From Nocardiopsis alba DSM 43377 (lineage in GTDB: Bacteria; Actinomycetota; Actinomycetes; Streptosporangiales; Streptosporangiaceae): a stretch of DNA of 64,000 bases. The notes beneath the pieces are model-generated. The model was not told where the DNA came from. It was given only the letters and a program-made list of their open reading frames with translations, and did no database searches. Location: contig NZ_ANAC01000002.1 in assembly GCF_000341225.1 (NCBI RefSeq), forward strand, positions 1 to 64,000. Reading direction: 5' to 3'. Of the stretch, positions 1 to 7,152 are shown piece after piece. The translations under genes were made by a program, and so were the position numbers. Every line of letters starts with the position of its first letter. Within the stretch, counting starts at the first letter, position 1.

Positions 1-1285
1 CGAACCGTGAGTGCTCGGCGGTCAGTCGCTCGATCCGCTCCACCAGCCGGTCCGGGGTGGGGGCGGCGTCCAACGCCTCGCGCAGTCGTTCCGCGGCCCG
101 GGCCGCCTCCGGGTCCGTCATCAGCCGGACGGCCTCCTCGGCCACCGAGTCGGACTCCGCCTCGCCGTGGGGCAGGACGGAGCCGGCGCCGAGCGCGGCA
201 AGGCGCTCCGCCGACGCGACCGCGTCGGGAAGTCCCGGATCGGGCAGGACCAGCTGGGGCACCCCGTGCCGGCCCACCTCGCAGAACGTATCGATGCCTC
301 CCGCGTGCACCGCGAGCGAGCAGGTGGGGGCCAAGGCGTGCAGCGCCCCCTGCCCGACGGCCCGGGTGACGCCGGACGGCATCTCCGCGTCCTCGTCCTC
401 CCCTTCGGGGAGCACGAGCACGATCTCGGTGTTCTCGAGTGTTCCGAGTCCGTCCAGTACCCGGCGCAGGGCCTTGTCGTCGGGGTCTCCTCCGGCGGCC
501 CCGGTGGCGCGCCAATCCAGGAGTACCCGCCGAGGGGCGTCCGGGGCCGGGGTCTCTCCCGGCCTGTCGCGCAGCCAGGTGGGGATGGTGGTCTGGCCCC
601 CGTAGTGGATGTGGCGTAGACGTTCGGGACCGTCCTGCGTTCCGTCCAGCACGGTGACCAGAGGGGTCAGGGAGAAACGGCCTCGTGTCAGTTCCTCGCC
701 GAAACCGACGCCGTGGCGCTCGGCGTGGGGGGCCAGCCACTCCCGCAGCGGATCCTCGCTCCGGTCCGCTTCCGGCTCGGCCCGCCGGGAGAGGAAGTGT
801 TCACGGAGGGCGCCGTGCAGATCCGGGCTCCACAGGAAACGCGCGTGAGCGGCGCCGCACGCCTCGGCGGCCACGGCGCCGGCGACCGTCGTCGGTTCCC
901 ACAGCACCAGGTGCGGAAGCCACTGCCGGCAGAGCAGGACGAGGTCGTCCAGGATCGGTTCGTTGACCGCCCTCAACCGTTCGTCGGCCAGGGTCCTCTG
1001 GACCGAGAGCAGGCTCTCCCAGGACAGGTCCGCGATCTCGCCGGGGTCCGGCAGGAGATCGCGTACGCCCGTGGCCGTTCTCGTCGCGTCGGCGGATCCG
1101 GGCGCCTCGCCCGAGGTCTCCTCGCCCACCGCGACCACGGTCAGGCCGGTGTCGGCCGCGGCGTCGACCAGTGCGGAGCGGGTGGCCACACGAACCTCGT
1201 GGCCCGCCGCCCGCAGGGCCCAACCCAGGGGGACCATGCTGAAAAGACTCGACCGTGAACCGTTGGCCGCTATGAGGACACGCAC
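1..1285 (-). CDS. Glycosyltransferase (GT-B, macrolide/aromatic type), 3' end off the window
   Basis: The minus-strand reading from GTG 1285 stays open to base 1, giving about 428 residues, so only the last few are missing. The N-terminus ends in MVPLGWALRAAGHEVRVAT, the acceptor-domain signature of antibiotic glycosyltransferases such as EryCIII/DesVII. The donor-binding part carries HAGGIDTFCEVGRHGVPQL, the usual His-x-Gly-Gly region. It presumably moves a deoxysugar from an NDP-sugar to the cluster product in the cytoplasm. Oddly, residue 13 is Ser where the three sister enzymes in this window have the conserved and probably catalytic His. It is transcribed divergently from the dTDP-glucose synthase gene. 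Some enzymes of this family need a P450-like activator; none is visible. Confidence 0.88.
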   Translation of the reverse strand, partial: MRVLIAANGSRSSLFSMVPLGWALRAAGHEVRVATRSALVDAAADTGLTVVAVGEETSGEAPGSADATRTATGVRDLLPDPGEIADLSWESLLSVQRTLADERLRAVNEPILDDLVLLCRQWLPHLVLWEPTTVAGAVAAEACGAAHARFLWSPDLHGALREHFLSRRAEPEADRSEDPLREWLAPHAERHGVGFGEELTRGRFSLTPLVTVLDGTQDGPERLRHIHYGGQTTIPTWLRDRPGETPAPDAPRRVLLDWRATGAAGGDPDDKALRRVLDGLGTLENTEIVLVLPEGEDEDAEMPSGVTRAVGQGALHALAPTCSLAVHAGGIDTFCEVGRHGVPQLVLPDPGLPDAVASAERLAALGAGSVLPHGEAESDSVAEEAVRLMTDPEAARAAERLREALDAAPTPDRLVERIERLTAEHSRF

Positions 1286-1512
1286 GCTCTACCAGTTCCC
1301 TTTCGATCGTCATCCGGGCGCGGCGCGCGGGGAGCGCGGCGGTCGCCCGGGGCCCGACCGCCCCGGGGTGGAAGAGGGTCGGGACGCGGGTGTCGAACGG
1401 TGAAAATAGCACGGCCCCGCCACCGCGGATAGGTCGGTGATTCGGCCTTGGTCTTCCCTTCCCCATTCTCTTGTACTGTGTCGCCGTCGTTCGACCCCGA
1501 ACAGGAGCGAAC
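1286..1512. promoter_or_regulatory. Divergent promoter region between a glycosyltransferase and rfbA
   Basis: About 227 bases separate two divergent genes of the cluster, so promoters in both directions are expected here. I see no convincing paired -35/-10 hexamers and no strong palindrome. The rfbA ribosome site AGGAG lies at about 1502-1506. Confidence 0.4.
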
Positions 1513-2412
1513 ATGAGGGGAATTCTCCTTGCAGGAGGACGAGGAACCCGGCTCCAGCCGGTGACTCGGGCAACGTCCAAGCAGTTGCTTCCGGTCTATG
1601 ACAAACCGGTGATCTACTATTCACTTTCCGTGCTGATGCAAATCGGTATCCGAGAGATATTGATTGTCTGCGCCCCGGATGCGATGAGCGCATTCCGTGC
1701 TCTCTTGGGGGACGGCCGGCACCTGGGGCTCGAACTCTCCTACGCGGCCCAGGCCAGGCCTCGGGGGATCGCCGAGGCCCTGGTCATCGGCGAACCCCAC
1801 ATCGCCGGGGGCGACTGCGCCCTGATGCTGGGCGACAACATCTTCCACGGTCCGGGGCTGGGGGAGAGGCTGCGGAAGGCCGCCGCGGACCTCGACGGGT
1901 GCGTCCTGTTCGGCAAGGAGGTCGCCGAACCGCGGAGCTTCGGCGTGGCCGGGTTCGACGAGGACGGGGCACTGGTCTCCGTCGAGGAGAAGCCCGAGAA
2001 CCCCAGGTCGAAACAGGCCGTGACCGGCCTCTACTTCTACGACGATCGGGCCTCCCGGATCGCCGCGGAGCTGAGCCCCTCGCCCCGCGGTGAACTGGAG
2101 ATCACGGACGTGAACCGTTTCTACGTGGAGGAGCGGAGCGCACACCTCGTTCCGCTCGACGACGACTTCCTCTGGTACGACACCGGGACGGAGGAGTCGT
2201 TGTTCGACGCGGGCGCGCACGTACGCCGGTTGACGCACGAACACGGCCTCCGGGTCGGCTGTGTGGAACAGGTGGCCCTGGAAATGGGGTTCATCGACGC
2301 GGAGGAGTGTTTCCGTCTGGGACGCGAGATGGGCGACTCGCCTTATGGCCGATACGTGGTAGACGTGGCCCGAAGTCTCGACAGAGAATATCGCGAAGGT
2401 GAAGTCCTTTGA
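1513..2412 (+). CDS. rfbA: Glucose-1-phosphate thymidylyltransferase
   Basis: This 299-residue protein makes dTDP-glucose from glucose-1-phosphate and dTTP, the entry step to dTDP-deoxysugars. It opens with MRGILLAGGRGTRLQPVT, the nucleotidyltransferase signature, and carries MLGDNIFHG and VEEKPENP, both typical of RmlA/RfbA. ATG 1513 is preceded by AGGAG at good spacing. Its stop overlaps the start of the 4,6-dehydratase by four bases, so the two are translationally coupled. It is the first gene of the operon ending at 10562 and supplies the glycosyltransferases of the cluster. The length matches the short secondary-metabolism form of the family. Confidence 0.95.
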   Translation: MRGILLAGGRGTRLQPVTRATSKQLLPVYDKPVIYYSLSVLMQIGIREILIVCAPDAMSAFRALLGDGRHLGLELSYAAQARPRGIAEALVIGEPHIAGGDCALMLGDNIFHGPGLGERLRKAAADLDGCVLFGKEVAEPRSFGVAGFDEDGALVSVEEKPENPRSKQAVTGLYFYDDRASRIAAELSPSPRGELEITDVNRFYVEERSAHLVPLDDDFLWYDTGTEESLFDAGAHVRRLTHEHGLRVGCVEQVALEMGFIDAEECFRLGREMGDSPYGRYVVDVARSLDREYREGEVL

Positions 2413-3410
2413 GAGTGCTGGTCACCGGCGGAGCCGGATTCATCGGCTCGAATTTCGTCCGACGATTGGTGTCGGGTCACTATCCGGGGTTCGGGGACGT
2501 CGAGGTCGTCGTGCTCGACAAACTCACCTATGCCGGAACACGTACGAGTCTCGAATCCGTTCTCGATGACCCGCGGGTCCGGTTCGTGCACGGGGACATC
2601 CGCGACGCCGACACGTTGGACGAGGTGCTCTCCGGGGTGTCCGTGGTCGTCCACTGCGCCGCCGAGACCCACGTCGACCGTTCGATCGCGGACGGGTCCG
2701 ACTTCGTGACGACGAACGTGAACGGGACGTTCACCCTGCTCGATCGGTCGCTCAGGGCGGGTGTGCGCAAGTTCGTCCACGTCTCCACCGACGAGGTGTA
2801 CGGGGACATCGGCACGGGGGCCTGGGACGAGTCCGACGCGCTGGAACCCAACTCCCCGTACTCGGCCTCCAAAGGTGCCTCCGACCTGATCGTCAGGGCC
2901 TTTCACAAGACCTACGGGCTCCCGGTGAACATCACCCGGTGCTGCAACAACTACGGCCCGTTCCAGTTTCCGGAGAAGCTGCTCCCGCTCTTCATCACCA
3001 ACCTCCTCGACGGCGAGACGGTCCCTCTCTACGGGGACGGTACGAACGTGCGGGAGTGGATCCACGTGGACGACCACTGCGACGGCATCGCCCTGGTCGC
3101 CCTGGAGGGCGCCCCGGGACGGCGGTACAACATCGGCGCCTCCAAGGGCATGACCAACGAGCAGATCACCGGGATGTTGCTGGAGACGATGGGCGCCGAT
3201 TGGTCCCGCGTGCGCTACGTGGAGGACCGCAAGGGGCACGACCGCAGGTACGCCGTCGACTTCTCCCTGATCCGACGCGAGCTGGGATATCGGCCCAGGA
3301 TCGACTTCCGTTCCGGGCTGGAGGAGACGGTCCGGTGGTACACCGAACGCCGCGACTGGTGGGAACCGCTCAAGCACCGCATGGCGGTGACCGCCGAGAA
3401 CGGCGCGTGA
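2409..3410 (+). CDS. rfbB: dTDP-glucose 4,6-dehydratase
   Basis: This extended short-chain dehydrogenase of 333 residues converts dTDP-glucose to dTDP-4-keto-6-deoxyglucose. It shows the NAD site GGAGFIGS, the catalytic STDEVYG (Thr-Asp-Glu) and YSASKGASD (Tyr-x3-Lys). TTG 2409 overlaps the rfbA stop and places MRVLVTGGAGFIGS at the expected N-terminus; GTG 2415 is the only close alternative. The gene is followed by a perfect 26-bp palindrome at 3440-3465, before the ligase gene. Confidence 0.95.
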   Translation: MRVLVTGGAGFIGSNFVRRLVSGHYPGFGDVEVVVLDKLTYAGTRTSLESVLDDPRVRFVHGDIRDADTLDEVLSGVSVVVHCAAETHVDRSIADGSDFVTTNVNGTFTLLDRSLRAGVRKFVHVSTDEVYGDIGTGAWDESDALEPNSPYSASKGASDLIVRAFHKTYGLPVNITRCCNNYGPFQFPEKLLPLFITNLLDGETVPLYGDGTNVREWIHVDDHCDGIALVALEGAPGRRYNIGASKGMTNEQITGMLLETMGADWSRVRYVEDRKGHDRRYAVDFSLIRRELGYRPRIDFRSGLEETVRWYTERRDWWEPLKHRMAVTAENGA

Positions 3411-3439
3411 ACGACCGGAGGGTCGGGGAGCGGCCGGGA

Positions 3440-3465
3440 CACTCGTCCCGCCGGCGGGACGAGTG
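3440..3465. promoter_or_regulatory. Perfect 26-bp palindrome centred on CGCCGGCG
   Basis: The two 13-base halves are exact reverse complements (left half CACTCGTCCCGCC). The site sits between rfbB and the ligase gene. It could be a hairpin that terminates or attenuates transcription, but it has no T-tract, or a regulator operator. The core GTCCCGCCGGC is shared with the palindrome at 15835-15860. CGCCGGCG is, from memory, the reported core bound by LmbU, and an LmbU homologue lies at 17737. Confidence 0.6.
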
Positions 3466-3536
3466 CGGCCCCATCATGGGCGCCGTCCGTCCCGAGCACC
3501 CGATTCGACATGTGGCAGGAGCACGAGGGAGGACCG

Positions 3537-4679
3537 ATGACCGTGGTCGGTGAAGGCGGCACGGGATACGAGCGGATCACGGCGGCCCGGCTGCTCTCCG
3601 AGGGCCTGGAGGCCCCTCGGTTCACCGAACGGCCCTGGGTCGTGCGGTGGGACCTGGAGGCCCGGACCGCGCGGGACCTGCTCCTGGAGGCGATGCCCGA
3701 GGAGCTGCGCTTCCGGACCTCCGGCACCACCGGCGAGGGCCGGACCTGGGTCCGGAGCCGGGAACAGCTGTGGGACGAGGCGGGCCTGGTGGCGGACATG
3801 CTGGCCGGGGACGATCCCGAGGCCGTCCTGTCCTTCGCGCCGCCCCGACACCTGTACGGCATGATCGTCTCGGTGCTCGTTCCGGCCCGGCTGGGGCTCC
3901 CCGTCTGGTACCGGCCGCAGTTCGCCCCCATGCCCGAGGGCACCTCGCACGAGCGTTGGGCCGTCATGGCCATCCCCTGGACCTACCGCATCCTGAGGCG
4001 GCGGTCGTCCTGGACCCGTCGTATGCGGCGGTTGAGCCTGGTGCACAGCACCGCCAAGCTCCCGTCCGAGGCCGTGGAACTCCTGGAGGAACTCGGGGAC
4101 TCGGGCTCGATCCTCGAACTGCTGGGCTCCACCGAGACCGGTGTGGTGGCGACCAGGCACTCTCGCTCGGGAGACCGCCACTGGCGGCTCTGCCCGGACT
4201 TCGAACTGGTGCGGCCCCGCCCCGGAGACGGCGAGGAACCCCTGGTGGTGAGCGGTCCCCGGCTCGCGCGCCCGGCCGAGGGGGGAGCGCCGACCGAGTG
4301 GCGGATGGACGACTACGTGACCGCGCTCGACGGGCGAACGATCGAGATGACCTACCGGCGCGGCCGACTCGTGAAGGTGAACGGCCGCAGGTTCGATCTC
4401 GACGCGCTGGAGGAGCTGGCCAGGTCCGCTCTCCCGTGCTCGGATCTGGCCTGCGTTCCGGTGACCGACCCCGTGATCGGTGAGCACTTCGACCTGCTCC
4501 TGGTGCCGAGGCCGGGGGACGACCCCGCGCGGATCGACCCGACCACGCTGCTGTCGCGGCTGCCCTGCCGCCCTCGCCGGATCGCGGTCGTCGAGGGGAT
4601 CGACCGGTCGGACACCGGCAAGCTGAGGCGTCTCCAACCCGACCCCGGGCTGGAGCTGAGGAGGATCAGTGCAAAGTAG
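3537..4679 (+). CDS. Short AMP-forming ligase (ANL superfamily acyl/aryl-activating enzyme)
   Basis: At 380 residues this is far shorter than ordinary acyl-CoA synthetases (500-650), because the N-terminal subdomain before the P-loop is reduced to about 58 residues. The P-loop FRTSGTTGEGRTW lies at residues 59-70, a LLGSTETG (A5-like) motif follows near residue 197, and the C-terminal DTGKLRR supplies the A10-type lysine. It should activate a carboxylic acid as an acyl-adenylate. Short ligases of this sort occur next to ammonia lyases in aryl-polyene type clusters. The next gene is such a lyase and overlaps by 11 bases, so its product (for example p-coumarate or a beta-amino acid) is a natural substrate guess. 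ATG 3537 follows GGGAGGA. No carrier protein is visible in the window. Confidence 0.8.
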   Translation: MTVVGEGGTGYERITAARLLSEGLEAPRFTERPWVVRWDLEARTARDLLLEAMPEELRFRTSGTTGEGRTWVRSREQLWDEAGLVADMLAGDDPEAVLSFAPPRHLYGMIVSVLVPARLGLPVWYRPQFAPMPEGTSHERWAVMAIPWTYRILRRRSSWTRRMRRLSLVHSTAKLPSEAVELLEELGDSGSILELLGSTETGVVATRHSRSGDRHWRLCPDFELVRPRPGDGEEPLVVSGPRLARPAEGGAPTEWRMDDYVTALDGRTIEMTYRRGRLVKVNGRRFDLDALEELARSALPCSDLACVPVTDPVIGEHFDLLLVPRPGDDPARIDPTTLLSRLPCRPRRIAVVEGIDRSDTGKLRRLQPDPGLELRRISAK

Positions 4680-6165
4680 ACCCCCGAGCCTGGGAGCCCT
4701 GCTCCGCGCGGCGGACTGGGAGGCCTCCATCGAGGCCGACGAGGAGGACGTCTTCCGGATGCGCTCCAGCGTGGGCGCCCTGGAGAAGGCGTTGGCCGAC
4801 GGACGACTCGTCTATGGGATGAATCGCGGCTACGGGGCACTGGTGGAGTTCAGCGCCTCGGAGTCCGTGGACGAGCAGGGCAGAGGGCTCATCGCGCACC
4901 TGGGCACGGCCCAGGGACAGCCGCTCCCCGCGGAGGTGAGCCGGCTCGCGGTATGGATCCGGCTGAACAGCATGCGCTCGGGATACTCGTCGGTCTCCCC
5001 CGAACTCTGGGGCGGGTTGGCCGACCTGTGGAACCGCGGGTTCACCCCGGTCATCCCCCGTGACGGCACGGTGAGCGCCAGTGGAGACCTCCAGCCCCTG
5101 TCCTCGGCGGCCTCCGCGTTCGCCGGAGAGGGCGAGTGCTGGCACCGCGAGGACGACGGGACCCTCGTGCCCCGCCCGGCCGCGGAGGTCCTGGCCGAGC
5201 TCGGCGCGGACCCCGTCCGGTGGCCGGCCCGTGAGGCGCTCGCGTTCGTCAACGGTACGTCGGTCGGCCTGGCCCGCACCGTGCACAACCATCGCGAGGT
5301 CCTCTCCCTGCTCCGTGTGGGCGCCCTCCTGACCGGGAGGATGGCCACGCTGCTGGGGGCCGATCCGGTCGCCTATCACCCGGACCTGTCGATGGTGCGC
5401 GGTCAGGTCGGCCAGTCCACCGTGGCGGGCTGGATCCGCTCGTACATGCCGGAGTCCGCGGTCCGCGCGCCCTCGCGCCCGCTTCAGGAGCCCTACAGCC
5501 TCCGATGCGCCCCTCAGGTGCTGGGCGCGGTCCTGGACCAGTTGGACGCGATGGAGCCGATCCTTCTGCGCGAGGCGGTCGGGGTCACCGACAACCCGGT
5601 TCTGGTCGACGGCGAGGTGCTCCACGGGGGTAACTTCCACGCGATGCCCGTCGCGTTGAGCTCGGACCAGCTGGGGCTGTGCCTCCAACAGGTCGCCTTC
5701 CTGGCCGACCGGCAGCTCTCGCTCCTGTGCACCCCCGAGACCAACGGCGGGCTCCCGCCGATGCTCACCCCCCGGCCCGGCGCCGGAAGCGGTCTGGCCG
5801 GAGTGCAGATCAGCACGACCTCCTTCGTCAGCCGCATCCGCCAGCTCGTCACCCCGGCCTCGCTCACGGCGCTCCCGTGCAACAACGGCAACCAGGACCA
5901 CGTCCCGATGGCCCTCAACGGGGCCAACGCCGTCTCCGAGGCCGTGGAGCACGCGTGGAACGTCCTGGGGTCCCTGGCCGTGGGTCTGGCCCAGTGCGCG
6001 GCCCTGACCGAGTCGGCTCCGGCGGACGGAGACCGGTGGCGGGACCTGGCCCGGATCTGCCCGCCGTTGGAGGCGGACCGGCCCTTGGCCGCCGAGGTCG
6101 TCGCCGCCAGGACACTGGTCCGGGAATGGGGCCGTGAGCTGGTCCTCGAGGAGGGAACGCCGTGA
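4669..6165 (+). CDS. MIO-type aromatic amino-acid ammonia-lyase or aminomutase
   Basis: This 498-residue member of the HAL/PAL/TAL superfamily has the Ala137-Ser138-Gly139 triad in TVSASGDLQPLS that cyclises to the MIO prosthetic group, the catalytic loop VYGMNRGYG with Tyr49, and the downstream NQDHVPM segment. The selectivity segment reads IAHLGTA (His77-Leu78), like the His-Leu pair of tyrosine ammonia-lyases, so tyrosine is a more likely substrate than histidine. That substrate call is my inference. It would release p-coumarate or form beta-tyrosine. The GTG start is preceded by GAGGAGG, and the gene overlaps both neighbours, tying it tightly to the ligase and methyltransferase. There are no hut genes nearby, which argues against histidine catabolism. 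Confidence 0.88.
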   Translation: MQSRPPSLGALLRAADWEASIEADEEDVFRMRSSVGALEKALADGRLVYGMNRGYGALVEFSASESVDEQGRGLIAHLGTAQGQPLPAEVSRLAVWIRLNSMRSGYSSVSPELWGGLADLWNRGFTPVIPRDGTVSASGDLQPLSSAASAFAGEGECWHREDDGTLVPRPAAEVLAELGADPVRWPAREALAFVNGTSVGLARTVHNHREVLSLLRVGALLTGRMATLLGADPVAYHPDLSMVRGQVGQSTVAGWIRSYMPESAVRAPSRPLQEPYSLRCAPQVLGAVLDQLDAMEPILLREAVGVTDNPVLVDGEVLHGGNFHAMPVALSSDQLGLCLQQVAFLADRQLSLLCTPETNGGLPPMLTPRPGAGSGLAGVQISTTSFVSRIRQLVTPASLTALPCNNGNQDHVPMALNGANAVSEAVEHAWNVLGSLAVGLAQCAALTESAPADGDRWRDLARICPPLEADRPLAAEVVAARTLVREWGRELVLEEGTP

Positions 6166-7007
6166 TACCCGAGACGAACGGTGACTCCGGCGCCTTCACC
6201 GACGAGGCCGTCTGGAGCAGGCTGGACGCCGCCCACCTGCCCCTCGGCCCCTTCTCCGACACCACCATCGATCGCTTGATCCGCAGCGCGCGCCTGGGGT
6301 CCGCCCCTCGGATCCTCGACATCGGGTGCGGTCTCGGAGCCTGGATCCTGCGCGCCCTCGAACTGCACCCCGACGCTCACGGGGTGGGCATCGACATCTC
6401 CCGCAAGTACATGGATCGCGCAGTGTCCGACGCCGAGCGCCGCGGACTGGGCGAACGGTTCGTCGGGCACGTCGGCGACGCTTGGGACATGGACCTGTCC
6501 GAGGAGGGGTTCGACCTCGTCATCTGTGTGGGTCTGAGCGACCCCCTCGGTGGTACGGAGAAGGTCCTGCGGGAGCTGATCCGGCCCAGGCTCCGGGACG
6601 GAGGCCTGATCCTGCTGGGCGAACCGTTCTGGGAGCGGCCGCCGAACCAGGTCGCCCAGCGTGCCCTCGGTGTGTCCGCCGAGCGTTACCCGGACGCGGA
6701 CGGCGTCTATGACCGGGTGATGGCCGGGGGTGGGCTGCCGATCGACGTCCACGTGAGCACGATCACGGAATGGGACGAGTACATGTGGGCCTGCGTCCGC
6801 GCGTTGGCCGAGTGGGGCCTCGACGACGCCCCCCACGAGCAGAGGGCGGGCATCCTTCGCTTCATGGCGGATTATCGGGACGCCTGGCTGCGCGAGATAC
6901 GGGGGACCTTGGGTTTCACCACCCTGTTGCTGAGGCCGCTCCCCCTGCCGCTGAGTATTCTGACCGGCCGTCGCCCGGACTGGGCCGCCAAGCCCCGGAC
7001 GCGGTGA
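6162..7007 (+). CDS. SAM-dependent class I methyltransferase
   Basis: This 281-residue protein has the SAM motif RILDIGCGLGAWILRA near residue 50, with the acidic GVGIDIS loop after it. It also has a post-motif-IV region GGLILLGEPFWERPP, usual in small-molecule methyltransferases. The GTG start overlaps the lyase stop by four bases, so it belongs to the ligase-lyase unit and may methylate the activated aromatic acid or a later intermediate. The C-terminus is hydrophobic and proline-rich (LLLRPLPLPLSILTG). The acceptor cannot be told from sequence. Confidence 0.85.
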   Translation: MIPETNGDSGAFTDEAVWSRLDAAHLPLGPFSDTTIDRLIRSARLGSAPRILDIGCGLGAWILRALELHPDAHGVGIDISRKYMDRAVSDAERRGLGERFVGHVGDAWDMDLSEEGFDLVICVGLSDPLGGTEKVLRELIRPRLRDGGLILLGEPFWERPPNQVAQRALGVSAERYPDADGVYDRVMAGGGLPIDVHVSTITEWDEYMWACVRALAEWGLDDAPHEQRAGILRFMADYRDAWLREIRGTLGFTTLLLRPLPLPLSILTGRRPDWAAKPRTR

Positions 7008-7152
7008 CCGCCCCCGCCCCGCGGTGAGACCGGGGCATTCCTGTGCGGCGCGCGTCACAGCGGTGCCCTCAGGCCTCCTCGCCCACCCATCCTCCCCTGG
7101 CCGCGGGGCCACCGCTCCCGCAGCCGGGACCCACCGAACGGAGTGTGACCCG

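Noticed and set aside
7024..7152. N-terminal extension of LanKC or a separate small gene before it
   Set aside because: The residues are low-complexity (Pro/Ala/Gly) and unlike LanKC N-termini; the family start YIQADPLFYEDP fits GTG 7153, and no ribosome site supports 7024.
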